A stretch of 33,346 nucleotides of DNA, taken from the NCBI GenBank assembly GCA_039821555.1, contig JBCBNX010000002.1, positions 1-33,346 of the forward strand, read 5' to 3'. Below the pieces are notes generated by a model. The model was not told the origin of the DNA. It ran no database searches and saw nothing but the letters and a program-made list of their open reading frames with translations. The translations under genes and the position numbers were made by a program. Positions 10,622 to 19,119 of the stretch are shown piece after piece. How positions within the stretch are numbered: the first letter of the stretch is position 1; each line of letters opens with the position of its first letter. This stretch comes from Bacteroidota bacterium. GTDB lineage: Bacteria > Bacteroidota > Rhodothermia > Rhodothermales > Rubricoccaceae.

Positions 10622-12961
10622 CTACACGGCGAGACCGGCGCGGAGCGCGCGGGCCTCGGCCGCGAACGGGAACTCAGGCGGCGCCTTGGCCCAGATGTCG
10701 AGCGCGGCGTCGAGATGCTGCTGCGCTTCCTCGATGGCGCCGTCTGCGATGGCGAGCTTCGCCAAGCCCAGCAATGCCTCAGCATGGGCCGGGACGAGCA
10801 CGAGCGCGGCTTCGTACTGCGCCCGCGCTTCATCGGCGCGCCCGGCCCCGGCCAACACGTCGGCAAAGCGGGCCAGCAATCCAGCGTTGGGCGGGCGGCT
10901 CGCGACGAACACGGCGTAGGGCTCGGCGGCGGCGGCGTAGTTGCCCCGCGCTGCCGCTACCTCCGCTTCGAAGAAGTTCAGGAGCGGCCGCCCCTGCTCA
11001 AGGTCGTACGTGTCCACGATGTCCTCGGCGATCGCAATGCGGTCGGTCGCGGTGTCGAACTCGCGCGCATAGGCGGCGATGTATGCCTCGCTGAGCGCCA
11101 CGTTGGCGCGGTAGAACCCCGGAGTCTCGTAGGTGGGTGACGCCGCCGCCTCGGCTACCATCTGCTTCGCCTCAGCGAGCATGCCGACGCGCGCGTATTC
11201 GCCTGCGGCGAAGGCCTGCTGCACGAGCACCGTGTTGGCGTCGCCGTAGCGACGCATGGCCGCCCAGGCCGCCCGGTGCGCTTCCAGCGCCGCGGCGTAG
11301 CGGCCCTGCCGTTGCAGCACGATCGCCAGGGCCATGTTGGCGCTGACCCGCTCGCGATCGGTGCGGACCCGGCTGAGCATCGTACCGAGCGTGGTCTCGG
11401 CCTCGGCGAAACGGCCGAGGCTGGCAAGCACGCCAGCCTTGTTCTGCAGCGTGATCAGGTTCTCGGGGTCGGCGGCGATCGCCTGGTCGAAGGCGACGAG
11501 GGCGCTGTCGAGTTGCCCTGCATCCTCGTGGGTGAGCCCAATGCGGCGGTAGGCGACGTCTGGCTCGCTCCCCTCGCGGAGGAAGGCGCGGTAGGCCGCG
11601 AGCGCCTTGTCGAAGTCGCCAATCTGGTTGCGATACGTGTCCCCGATGGTGAGATAGCGCCCGACGCTCGTGGGCTCGAGTTCGAGGCTTCGCTCGTAGT
11701 CGGCGACCATCCCGGCGTAGTCGCCACGCAGTTGGAGGAACTGAGCGCGATTGAGGTAGGCGTCAGGATCGTCGGGATAGAGCGCAACCCACTGGCCGAT
11801 GGCTTCGCGGGCCTGCTCGGGCTGCCCCTCGAAGAAGAGGCGCTGTGCCTTGATCGCGAACCGCTGAGGCTCCGAGAGGCGATAGTCATGCTGCTGGGCC
11901 GCGCGCAACGCCTCCAGCGCTCCCATCTGGTCCTGGTCGGCGAAGAGCATCCCTGCGCGCTCCAGGTAGGCGTGGGCAAACGTCGGGTCGAGCGCAGTCG
12001 CCTCAGACATTAGCTCACGGGCGGCGACGGGGTCGTTGCCGAAATAGCGCGCGTCGAGGCCGCGGGCATAGGCTTCGAGCGCCTCGATGGAGGCCGTCAT
12101 GACCTCGGAGGCGGGCAGGTCTTCTGTCGCCTCAATGTGGGCCGCCGGGAGGTCGAGGTCGGCTTTGAGCGCGACCGTGGCCGCGTCGGCCAGCTCTGCC
12201 AACGTCGCACCGGTGAACGTGTGCTCGGCTTGCGTGCGTCCAGTCTCGGTGTTCACAAGATCCAGGTCCAGCGCGTAGCCGTTGCCCTCCGCTCGGACAG
12301 TGCCCGCGACGACGTGGCCGTAAGACAGCTCCTGCGCAATCCTCCGCTGGAGTGCCAGCGGCACGCCGCGCCCATCGGCGAAGCCGGCCCGCGCCAGCCG
12401 CTCGCTGACGTTGTTTCCCGTGAGGATCCGGAAGAAGGGGTCCTGCCGGAGGTCGGCCTGAACGAGCGCTGGCATCGCCGTGGCAACCCAGCCGCCCTCG
12501 CTGGTCGCGTTCTCGAAGGGAAACACAACCAGCCGCTTGCGGTGGGTGTCCGCCACCACCACCCGCTCGACCGTCTCACCGTCCTCGTCCTCGATGGCGA
12601 CGGTCGTGGTGGTAGCGCTGAGCGGCTTGCCCCAAAAGCCGAACGTGAGCACCGCCACCGCGACCACGATGTTGAGCACGACGCTGCCGAGGTGGAGCGG
12701 CGTCCAGTGCTGCGGCCCCGGACCGCCGTGACGGTAGGCGAGGAGCGCCACCGTCGGGATCATCAGGATCAACCCCCAGAGGAGGATGTCCACGAGGTAG
12801 GGCGAGAGGGCGTAGCGGCTCGTGAGGAAGTTGAAAAAGAGAATCGCCGAGGCGCACGAGGCGACGTAGCCGCCGAGCACCTGGGGCACACGGCGGCGGA
12901 GCAACTCCCCGAAGAACGAGCGGTCAGCAGTAGCCGAGGAATCGGGAGTGTCGGTAGCCAT
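10622..12961 (-). CDS. Membrane-anchored TolB-like/TPR protein
   Basis: A 779-aa protein. Residues 1-115 start with FFGELLRRRVPQVLGGYVAS and hold three membrane segments (about 28-48, 54-76, 90-109). Residues 145-260 form a FlgO/TolB-N-like domain (VVFPFENATSEGGW, then ILTGNNVSERLARAG and VVAGTVRAEGNGYALDLDLVN), as found behind CadC-type or adenylate-cyclase outputs. From about 290 to the end there are many TPR repeats, e.g. AYLNRAQFLQLRGDYAGMVADYERSLELEP. Such proteins are abundant in Rhodothermia and usually annotated only as TPR proteins; here the DNA-binding or cyclase domain is absent. A role as a periplasmic protein-interaction scaffold is inference. A Bacteroidota-type promoter lies 36-67 bp upstream. 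Confidence 0.85.
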   Translation of the reverse strand: MATDTPDSSATADRSFFGELLRRRVPQVLGGYVASCASAILFFNFLTSRYALSPYLVDILLWGLILMIPTVALLAYRHGGPGPQHWTPLHLGSVVLNIVVAVAVLTFGFWGKPLSATTTTVAIEDEDGETVERVVVADTHRKRLVVFPFENATSEGGWVATAMPALVQADLRQDPFFRILTGNNVSERLARAGFADGRGVPLALQRRIAQELSYGHVVAGTVRAEGNGYALDLDLVNTETGRTQAEHTFTGATLAELADAATVALKADLDLPAAHIEATEDLPASEVMTASIEALEAYARGLDARYFGNDPVAARELMSEATALDPTFAHAYLERAGMLFADQDQMGALEALRAAQQHDYRLSEPQRFAIKAQRLFFEGQPEQAREAIGQWVALYPDDPDAYLNRAQFLQLRGDYAGMVADYERSLELEPTSVGRYLTIGDTYRNQIGDFDKALAAYRAFLREGSEPDVAYRRIGLTHEDAGQLDSALVAFDQAIAADPENLITLQNKAGVLASLGRFAEAETTLGTMLSRVRTDRERVSANMALAIVLQRQGRYAAALEAHRAAWAAMRRYGDANTVLVQQAFAAGEYARVGMLAEAKQMVAEAAASPTYETPGFYRANVALSEAYIAAYAREFDTATDRIAIAEDIVDTYDLEQGRPLLNFFEAEVAAARGNYAAAAEPYAVFVASRPPNAGLLARFADVLAGAGRADEARAQYEAALVLVPAHAEALLGLAKLAIADGAIEEAQQHLDAALDIWAKAPPEFPFAAEARALRAGLAV

Positions 12962-12996
12962 CGGGCTGGTGGGGTTGGCCGCAGGTTTTAAGGCCG

Positions 12997-13028
12997 CAAA
13001 ACTAGCGGCATACGGCGCCTAGGGCAAC
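12997..13028 (-). promoter_or_regulatory. Bacteroidota-type promoter of the TolB/TPR gene
   Basis: On the minus strand GTTG is followed by a 20-bp spacer and TAGTTTTG, a perfect match to the Bacteroidota -7 box TAnnTTTG with a TTG-type -33 element at the expected distance. It lies between the DUF1801 gene and the TPR start at 12961, giving a leader of about 25-30 nt without an SD. Confidence 0.55.
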
Positions 13029-13045
13029 CCACTGACACCGTAGGC

Positions 13046-13489
13046 TTAGCGTTTCCGCGCGGCCTCGTAGCGCTCGATGAACGTCGGCACGTCCACACCC
13101 GCGACGGCATCGCCGACGACGTCGAGCGGGAGATCGTCGAGGCTCCTGAAGCGGACGCACGACTTGCCCACGTCGAAGCGCTTGCCGGTGGCCCGGTACG
13201 CCGCCTCGAAGTCGTCACGGGTGGCGTCGTCGGCGTAGATGCTCATGAGATAGACGGCCATGTGGCGCTTCTGCGAGGCGAGCGCGGCCATCATGAGCGG
13301 CTGACCGTTGTAGGTGTCCGGGTAGGTGTCGAGCGGCACCTGGTAGCTGATCATTTTGCCCTGCATCACTTCCTCGACGCCCTCCGGCAAGCGGTCCAGG
13401 AGCGTGGCGCGGACGGCGTCGAGCGCCTCGCGGCGATCATCGGGCAGCGTGGCGAGGAAGTCCTCGACGGACGTAGGCTTAGAAGGCAT
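13046..13489 (-). CDS. DUF1801 domain protein (YdhG/iron-chaperone-like fold)
   Basis: A 147-aa cytoplasmic protein of the DUF1801 (YdhG-like) family. Signature elements are the N-terminal TSVEDFLATLPDDRREALDAVR, a PEGVEEVMQGKMISYQVP segment, and KRHMAVYLMSIYAD, followed by a C-terminal helix VPTFIERYEAARKR. A bacillary relative (Fra) has been described as a frataxin-like iron chaperone, but most members are uncharacterised and I assign no function. The frame is open further upstream to 13552, but the ATG at 13489 gives the usual start of the family (MPSKPTSVE...) and the upstream residues are unlike it. It lies upstream of the TPR gene on the same strand, separated by that gene's own promoter. 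Confidence 0.85.
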   Translation of the reverse strand: MPSKPTSVEDFLATLPDDRREALDAVRATLLDRLPEGVEEVMQGKMISYQVPLDTYPDTYNGQPLMMAALASQKRHMAVYLMSIYADDATRDDFEAAYRATGKRFDVGKSCVRFRSLDDLPLDVVGDAVAGVDVPTFIERYEAARKR

Positions 13490-13624
13490 GCCAGAACGAG
13501 ATAAGGTGGCGAAGAACGACAACAGCACAGCATACCAACCGGCGAGTGTCATGCATTTGTCACACTACCATCGGACCTTCTACCGCTACCTTTTGCCGCT
13601 TTCCCGCTTCGCCGTCTCCCACCC

Positions 13625-14131
13625 GTGGCTGACTACAAAGGGCACCTCTCCGGGGCCATCGTCTTCTTCGCCGTCTACTTCGGCGCGCTCGCCTTCGCCT
13701 TCTCCGTCGACCAGGCCTACGAGCGCTTCACCGAGATCGAGCTCTTCGCCTACCCGCTGGCGCTCTTCGCACTGTGCGTGATGTTCGGCCTCTGGCCCGA
13801 CGTGGACACCAACTCGAAGGGGCAAAACCTCTTCTACTCGATCTTTTTCATCGCCGACGTGGTGCTGATCCTCACGGGACGCTTCGAGCAAGCGGCGTAC
13901 CTCGGGCTCTTCGCGCTGCTGCCGATCCTGAGCAAACACCGCGGCTGGACGCACACGTACTGGGCGATGCTGCTTCTCCCCTCGCCGCTGGTGATCCTGC
14001 CGTGGCTCCACTTCCCCGAGCGCCCGCTCGCCGGCCTTCCGTTCTATGGCGCGGCCGTGGTGGGCTATTTCAGTCACCTCTTCATGGACGGCCTCGTGAT
14101 CGACTGGAAGCGCAAGAAACAGCGGCGCTAG
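13625..14131 (+). CDS. YdjM-family membrane protein (metal-dependent hydrolase-like)
   Basis: A 168-aa inner-membrane protein with a GTG start. About four hydrophobic segments surround conserved polar motifs of the LexA-regulated YdjM family (PF04307): a His near the N-terminus (ADYKGHLSGA), LWPDVDTNSKGQ, KHRGWTHTYW, and GYFSHLFMDGLV. The His/Asp positions look like metal ligands, hence the automatic name hydrolase; no activity is firmly established. GTG at 13625 is preferred because it puts the first His motif at the usual distance; an upstream ATG at 13551 is in another frame. It ends just before a perfect hairpin shared with the convergent peptidase gene. Confidence 0.85.
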   Translation: MADYKGHLSGAIVFFAVYFGALAFAFSVDQAYERFTEIELFAYPLALFALCVMFGLWPDVDTNSKGQNLFYSIFFIADVVLILTGRFEQAAYLGLFALLPILSKHRGWTHTYWAMLLLPSPLVILPWLHFPERPLAGLPFYGAAVVGYFSHLFMDGLVIDWKRKKQRR

Positions 14132-14159
14132 AAGGCGAAAACGGGAAACAGCAACGGGA

Positions 14160-14188
14160 AAGGTGCTCCTTGAGTCAAGGAGCACCTT
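14160..14188. terminator. Perfect hairpin between convergent genes
   Basis: AAGGTGCTCCTTG, a 3-nt loop AGT, then CAAGGAGCACCTT: a perfect 13-bp stem midway between the YdjM-type gene (ends 14131) and the convergent peptidase gene (ends 14221). Neither side has a T-tract, so it would be an atypical intrinsic terminator or a 3'-end stabiliser. It can work for both strands. Confidence 0.7.
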
Positions 14189-14220
14189 GAGTCGATGCCG
14201 TTCCTCCCCGTCGCGTTCGT

Positions 14221-15735
14221 CTATTCCTCCGGTGCGCGCCACTCCATTCGTGGTAGCACGACGCGGTCGGGAAGACCGCTCGCGTCGCCCGTCGCCATCC
14301 ACTGGAGGAGCGCCGTGAAGACCTCGCCCACCTCGGTGGCTTCCCAGAGTGCCCCGTGCGAACCGCCCACGACGGCGACAAAGTGCCGGTCGCGGAAGTC
14401 GGGCAGCAGATCGAGCGCATTCTCGTAGGGCGTGTTCATGTCCCACGTCCCATGCATCAGCACCGCCGGGATGTCCGTCACGAAGCCGGTGCGGAAGTCA
14501 TCGCCGAGGTCGGCGTCCCACGCCTGGCACTCCACGTCATACCAACGCCCGAGCGGTCCGAGCAGATCGGCAGCTGGCGAGGTCCGGTAGCGCGCGCCTC
14601 GCTCGGCGGTGATGCCCGAGGCGCAGTCGAGTTGGTAGAACGCGGCGTTGCGCTGGCCGGTGCGCGTGTTCAGGCGGAAGATGCGCCGTGCGGCGTCTTC
14701 GTAGTCCCCGTCGAGCATGGCGAGGAGGTCGAGCGGCCAGGCGTCCATGATGTAGCGCCACGCGAGGCCTCGCGTCGTGCCGCGCGACAGTTCGCGGAAG
14801 TCGTCGCCGTCGAGGCGTACCGTGATCGGCTCGCCCGTGTCGGGATGCCCGGTGTCGACCATGATCGGCTCGGCGTCGGCCTGCGCGATCAGGGCACGGT
14901 ACGCTTCGAGCAGGCCTTCCTCGGGGAGATGCGGGGCGAGCACCTCCGACTGTTCGACGGATGCGGCGATGTTTTCCAGCGAGTTCAGCATCCCGCTGGG
15001 CGAGTCGTAGGTGTGGTCGGGCCCTTCGAGCGCGCCGAAGGTCACGCGGGTCACGAGATCGGGGTAATAGCGCATGACGGCGATGCCATGGTGCGTGCCG
15101 AAACTGTTGCCGAAGAGCTGGATCTGGTCGTAGCCGAGCGCTTGCGCCGCGTCGGCCACGTCGCCGGCGGCCTCGATGATGTTGAAGCCGGTCAGGTCGA
15201 GGCCCTCGGCTTCCCACTTCGCGCGGCACCGGTCCATGGCGGCCCGGTTGGCCTGCTCGCGACGATCGTCGTCGAAGGCCGCTTCCAACGAGAGCGCCTC
15301 GCGGTCGTCGCAGGGCGTGTCGGTCGAAGAACCGAACCCGCGCTGCCCGACCATGATGACATCGGCGACATCGAGGAAAGGCTGGATATAGAGCCGGTAG
15401 TAGTTCGACGTCTCCAGTTCACCGTCGATGCCAGGATAGCCAGGGCCGCCGCGCAGCACGAAGATCGGCGGCGTCTCGCGAGACGCCTCGGCCGTCCGAA
15501 GGAAGCGCACGACCTCGACCGTGATGGTGGCTTCGGCGTCCTGCGCGCGGTTCACGGAGGCCGTCAGCGCGCCCCGCTCGAAAGTCATGGCGGTACCATC
15601 ATCCCACGTCATCGTCTCCTCGGCGATGGTGAGCGAGCTGGGTGCAGGTTGGGCGAGCGCTATGCATGGCAGGAGGCCCGCGAGTACCGCGAGACACGCG
15701 GCGAAGAACGACAGGAGAGCGTAGGAGCGAAGCAT
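14221..15735 (-). CDS. Secreted S33-family alpha/beta-hydrolase peptidase
   Basis: A 504-aa protein with a signal peptide (residues 1-29, ending IALAQ) and an alpha/beta-hydrolase fold of the proline-iminopeptidase/tripeptidyl aminopeptidase group. Visible active-site parts are the oxyanion-hole segment FVLRGGPGYPG (93-102), the nucleophile elbow GNSFGT with Ser211, acid Asp432 in MHGTWDMNTP, and His460 in GGSHGAL. It should cleave short peptides in the periplasm or outside the cell; the actual substrate is unknown. The ATG at 15735 gives a good signal peptide. It is divergent from a lysR gene with 123 bp between starts, the classic arrangement for LysR-controlled targets, and ends at the shared hairpin 14160-14188. 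Confidence 0.9.
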   Translation of the reverse strand: MLRSYALLSFFAACLAVLAGLLPCIALAQPAPSSLTIAEETMTWDDGTAMTFERGALTASVNRAQDAEATITVEVVRFLRTAEASRETPPIFVLRGGPGYPGIDGELETSNYYRLYIQPFLDVADVIMVGQRGFGSSTDTPCDDREALSLEAAFDDDRREQANRAAMDRCRAKWEAEGLDLTGFNIIEAAGDVADAAQALGYDQIQLFGNSFGTHHGIAVMRYYPDLVTRVTFGALEGPDHTYDSPSGMLNSLENIAASVEQSEVLAPHLPEEGLLEAYRALIAQADAEPIMVDTGHPDTGEPITVRLDGDDFRELSRGTTRGLAWRYIMDAWPLDLLAMLDGDYEDAARRIFRLNTRTGQRNAAFYQLDCASGITAERGARYRTSPAADLLGPLGRWYDVECQAWDADLGDDFRTGFVTDIPAVLMHGTWDMNTPYENALDLLPDFRDRHFVAVVGGSHGALWEATEVGEVFTALLQWMATGDASGLPDRVVLPRMEWRAPEE

Positions 15736-15834
15736 GGGGATCGGGGCAAGGTTGAGGCGTGTGAGGGCGGCGCTACGGGACCGCCGCTCTTCTGTTTACC
15801 CTGATGCATATGTTGCACGCTACGATGCACGAAC

Positions 15835-15858
15835 CACATCAGTCCTCACATCAGTCCT
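15835..15858. repeat. 12-bp tandem duplication abutting lysR start
   Basis: CACATCAGTCCT occurs twice in direct succession, and the second copy ends at the base before the LysR ATG (15859). It sits in the leader shared with the divergent peptidase control region. It is a short exact duplication that could change spacing between operator or promoter and start codon. Confidence 0.95.
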
Positions 15859-16854
15859 ATGGAATTGCGCCAGCTTGCCTGTTTCGTCGCCGTGGCCGAG
15901 GAGCAGCACTTCGGGCGGGCAGCGGAGCGCGTCCACCTCTCGCAATCGGCGCTCTCGCGGCAAATCCAGCACCTCGAAGCCGACCTCGGCACGCAGCTCC
16001 TCGACCGCTCCACCCGGCGCGCTACGTTGACAGCGAGCGGCCAGGCGTTCCTCCGCGACGCCCGCGAGGTGCTCCGCTGGGCCGACCGCGCCCGCGAGTC
16101 GGCCCGCGATGCGGCTGGCGGGCGCACGGGCACGCTGCGGCTAGGCTTTGTCAGCTCCGCTGCCGTCCAGCTGCTCCCGACGGTGCTGCGCGCGTTCCGC
16201 GAGGGCGCGGCCCAGGCGTCGGTCCACCTCGTTGAGCGCTTCCCCGACGAGGTGCTCGACGCCCTTCGCGCTCGCGAGGTCGACCTCGGCCTCTCACGCG
16301 GGCCGTTCGAGGACACCGACGGCCTCGTCGTGGAGCCGCTCGCGGAGGAGCCGCTCGTGGCGCTCCTGCCACGGCAGCACCGACTCGCCGCCTATGACAC
16401 GGTCCCGCTCTCAGCGCTCGCAGCGGAGCCGTTCGTGTTGCCGCCGCGCCACCACGCCCAGGGCTTCGTGCGGGTCCTCTACGCCCTCTGCGGGTCGGTC
16501 GGCTTCGCGCCGCGTGTGGTCGAGGAGACGGAGCCGATGGCGACGATCGTGGCGTTTGTCGCGGCGGGGATGGGCGTGACCATCGCGCCCGCCTCGGTTG
16601 GGGCGCGGGCGCAGGGCCACCTCGTTGGCCGACCGCTCTCCGGCGTCCCTCCTCACGTCACAGCTACGACCGCCCTCAGCTTCGTGTGGCGGGACGGCGA
16701 CCTCCCCCCTGTCGCCGATCGATTCCGGCGGGAAGCGGCTGCGCTCGGGCTCGCGGCGGAAGGAAACGGCGACAGGCACTCGTATGGGTCCCCGCCCCCG
16801 ATTCCCCAAGGGCAGGTCCCCGACTCCTCAAGGGCAGGCAGTGCGCGGGGATGA
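15859..16854 (+). CDS. LysR-family transcriptional regulator
   Basis: A 331-aa regulator. The N-terminal winged HTH (residues 1-60) reads MELRQLACFVAVAEEQHFGR, then LSQSALSRQIQHLEADLGTQLLDRS. The effector-binding domain (about 90-295) follows, with TGTLRLGFVSSAAVQLLP typical of the family. The last roughly 30 residues (from GNGDRHSYG on) form a Pro/Ser/Gly-rich tail without family similarity, encoded by DNA with a repeated CAAGGGCAGG. The protein is therefore longer than the usual 290-310 aa. The likely target is the divergent peptidase gene; a repeated GATGCA (15803 and 15824) in the gap could be part of an operator. The inducer is unknown. Confidence 0.92.
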   Translation: MELRQLACFVAVAEEQHFGRAAERVHLSQSALSRQIQHLEADLGTQLLDRSTRRATLTASGQAFLRDAREVLRWADRARESARDAAGGRTGTLRLGFVSSAAVQLLPTVLRAFREGAAQASVHLVERFPDEVLDALRAREVDLGLSRGPFEDTDGLVVEPLAEEPLVALLPRQHRLAAYDTVPLSALAAEPFVLPPRHHAQGFVRVLYALCGSVGFAPRVVEETEPMATIVAFVAAGMGVTIAPASVGARAQGHLVGRPLSGVPPHVTATTALSFVWRDGDLPPVADRFRREAAALGLAAEGNGDRHSYGSPPPIPQGQVPDSSRAGSARG

Positions 16855-16912
16855 CCACAAAAAGCACTGGAGTTCTGCGTAAACGGTACAGCCTTGCTGT
16901 CTCTCCGCCTCG

Positions 16913-17743
16913 TCACAGAATCCGATCGCGGACGGCGGCGGCGTAGGTGCGGCTGACGCGGACGGTCGTGCCGTCGGTGAGCGCGGCGCGGTAGCCGCCG
17001 GAGCCGTCGCTCTGGAGGTGCTGAAGCGCGTCGGCGGCGATGACCGCCGAGCGATGGACGCGGATGAAGCGGGCCGGGTCGAGGCGGCCGGCCAACGTCC
17101 CGAGCGACTCCCCCGCGGTGTACGCGTCGGTCGCCGTGTGGAGCGTCGCGTAGTCGCCCGCGGCTTCGATCCAGAGCACGTCGGCCGTGCGGACGGGGAC
17201 GATGCGCGTGCCCACGCGGACGAAAAGCCGGTCGGCCCAGGTGTCGCGCGCGGCAGGCTCCCGCTGCGTTTGCTGGAGTAGCAGAGCGAGGCGTTCGAGG
17301 TCCGACGGCGGAGGTTCGCTGGAGGCAGCCTCGCGGCGGCGTGCGTCCACGGCGGCGATGGCCTTGCGCAACGCCGCGGCGAAGCGGTCGGCGCTGTAGG
17401 GCTTGAGGAGGTAATCGACCGCGCTTACTTCGAACGCGTCGAGGGCATAGCGGTCGAAGGCGGTCGAGAAGACCACGGCGGGGAGTCCGTCGGCTTCGTC
17501 TTCGGCCAGCGTGGCGAGCACCTCGAAGCCCGTACGACCGGGCATCTGTACGTCGAGAAGCAGGAGGTCGGGGCGGAGGCTCCGCGCGAGATCCACCGCC
17601 TCGTCACCATTCGCGGCTTCCCCGACGAGTACGAGTCGACCGGCTAGGTCGCTGCCACCGTCCAGCGCAGCGAGATATTCCCGGACGAGCGCGCGGGCGG
17701 GCGGCTCGTCGTCGGCGATCACGAGGCGGATCGGGTCGCTCAT
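16913..17743 (-). CDS. LytTR-family response regulator
   Basis: A 276-aa two-domain regulator. The receiver domain (about 1-125) has the acidic pocket Asp11/Asp12, phospho-acceptor Asp64 in LLLDVQMPG, Thr94, and Lys114 in LLKPYSA. The C-terminal LytTR DNA-binding domain (about 170-276) contains DVLWIEAAGDYATLHT, then RFIRVHRSAVIAADAL and the terminal VSRTYAAAVRDRI. It pairs with the LytS-type sensor kinase encoded just upstream on the same strand. The 175-bp gap between the two holds a dispersed palindromic element. Targets are unknown; family members bind direct repeats in promoters. The start ATG at 17743 gives the normal receiver N-terminus. Confidence 0.95.
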   Translation of the reverse strand: MSDPIRLVIADDEPPARALVREYLAALDGGSDLAGRLVLVGEAANGDEAVDLARSLRPDLLLLDVQMPGRTGFEVLATLAEDEADGLPAVVFSTAFDRYALDAFEVSAVDYLLKPYSADRFAAALRKAIAAVDARRREAASSEPPPSDLERLALLLQQTQREPAARDTWADRLFVRVGTRIVPVRTADVLWIEAAGDYATLHTATDAYTAGESLGTLAGRLDPARFIRVHRSAVIAADALQHLQSDGSGGYRAALTDGTTVRVSRTYAAAVRDRIL

Positions 17744-17783
17744 GGCGCTGCGTTCGCGTGGTGATGAGAGTGTGCGGCAGGAC

Positions 17784-17898
17784 GGCTCCCCCCGTTCTGC
17801 GTCGCCTCCGCGCTGCGCGCTCCGCTCCTCGAACTGTCCCCCTCAAGTTTGAGGGGGACAGCTTGACCGCCGTTCAGGCGCGTCAAGCGGGGGGAGCC
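17784..17898 (-). repeat. Dispersed palindromic element, copy A
   Basis: This lies between the sensor-kinase and response-regulator genes. On the minus strand it reads, in order: GGCTCCCCCCG; a GCTTGAC/GTCAAGC inverted repeat; the core CTGTCCCCCTCAA with TTGAGGGGGACAG (17834-17861, perfect 13-bp arms); a purine-rich arm starting TTCGAGGAGCGGAGCGCG; and CGGGGGGAGCC, which is inverted relative to the first block. The same order and largely the same bases occur at 29590-29736 in the other orientation. It starts 20 nt after the kinase stop codon. It is REP/MITE-like, with no coding capacity. Confidence 0.85.
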
Positions 17899-17918
17899 GA
17901 TTCGAGCTACAGAGTTCG

Positions 17919-19061
17919 TCATGCCACTACCTCAGCTGTCTCAGAGGCCGCCCCCACGGTCCCAACTGGCACGGGCAGCGCGAAGCGAACGCGGACACCG
18001 CCCTCATTGGGGGCCTCAACGTACAGACGCGCAGCATCACCGTAGCGCGTGCGCAGGCGGCGGTCCGTGTTGCGGAGACCCACACCGGAAGCCTCGTCAC
18101 CTAGTAGTGAATCGGGGTCGAGGCCGTCGGGCAGCCCCACGCCGTCGTCGACGACCTCGATGCGCAGGCGGCGGTCCTCGATGAACGCGCGGAGCGTCAC
18201 GGTGCCGCCGGTCGTGCGCGGGGCGAGGCCGTGGCGGAGGGCGTTCTCCAGGAGCGGCTGCACGACGAGCGGCGGCACGGGCACGTCGAGCGCCGCGTCT
18301 TCGATTTCGACCTGCGTCCGTAGCCGGTCGGCGAAGCGGTGCTGCTCGATGGCGAGGTAGGCCTCGGCCATGGCAGCCTCCTGGCGGAACGGCACCGTGC
18401 CCCGCTCCGAGGCGGCGAGCGCGTAGCGCAGCAGGTCGCCCAGCCCGACCACCATCGCCCGCGCCTCGGCGGTATCGACAGCCAGCGTCGCGTTGATCGA
18501 GTTGAGCGTGTTGAAGAGGAAGTGCGGGTTGAGTTGCGCTCGCAGCGCGGCGAGTTCGCGCTCCTGTGCGAGCACGAGCAGGTCGCGCGCCTGCTGCTCC
18601 CGGAGCCGCAGCCGGTCCACCGCCCGGATGGCGTGCATGACCGACACGAAGAGGATGTACTCGGTGAGCTTCGAGAAGAGCATCCACTGGATGTCGACGG
18701 GGATGACCTCGAACAGCAGCGACTCACCCGTGATGGCGCCGAGCACGAGCGCGAAGGTGACGTACCACCCCGCAACGAAGAGGGGCGCGAGTACGGCGTG
18801 GACGGCCAGCCGCCAGCCCCACGCCACCTCGTCGAGCTTGCGGATCGCGATCCACCAGACGGGCAGCAGCCACAGCCCGGTGAGTACGTATTCCAGCAGC
18901 GACGCCGCCAGCGACGGCCACGCGCTCGGCTCGAAGAGCATCGCCACGGCGTCGTACTGCGCCGTGAGCAGCCCGATCACGACCGCGTAGAGCACGCCCA
19001 CGGCGGCGGCAAGCGCGAGCCCGCGCAGGGTCAGTCGAGGCGGCGGCGTAGCGAGATGCAT
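17919..19061 (-). CDS. LytS-like sensor histidine kinase
   Basis: A 380-aa membrane kinase of the His_kinase (PF06580) group. About four hydrophobic segments fill residues 13-145 with little periplasmic loop. A short coiled linker (REQQARDLLVLAQERELAAL) leads to the phospho-acceptor motif LRAQLNPHFLFNTLNSIN with His180. The ATPase part has the N-box PLLENALRHGL and G-box VDDGVGLP, then GVGLRNTDRRL. It should phosphorylate the LytTR regulator encoded next. The ATG at 19061 is preferred over 19100 because the extra residues (MHRRTAAPPHPDT) look non-coding. The signal is unknown; the membrane-embedded sensor suggests membrane or small-molecule sensing. Confidence 0.93.
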   Translation of the reverse strand: MHLATPPPRLTLRGLALAAAVGVLYAVVIGLLTAQYDAVAMLFEPSAWPSLAASLLEYVLTGLWLLPVWWIAIRKLDEVAWGWRLAVHAVLAPLFVAGWYVTFALVLGAITGESLLFEVIPVDIQWMLFSKLTEYILFVSVMHAIRAVDRLRLREQQARDLLVLAQERELAALRAQLNPHFLFNTLNSINATLAVDTAEARAMVVGLGDLLRYALAASERGTVPFRQEAAMAEAYLAIEQHRFADRLRTQVEIEDAALDVPVPPLVVQPLLENALRHGLAPRTTGGTVTLRAFIEDRRLRIEVVDDGVGLPDGLDPDSLLGDEASGVGLRNTDRRLRTRYGDAARLYVEAPNEGGVRVRFALPVPVGTVGAASETAEVVA

Positions 19062-19119
19062 CGTGTCAGGGTGTGGCGGTGCAGCAGTGCGGCGGTGCAC
19101 TCATTCTACACCGGGACAC

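Noticed and set aside
13490..13552. Upstream extension of the DUF1801 protein starting MTLAGWYAVLLSFF (possible membrane anchor)
   Set aside because: The family starts at the MPSKPTSVE segment, and the extra residues look like translated intergenic DNA.
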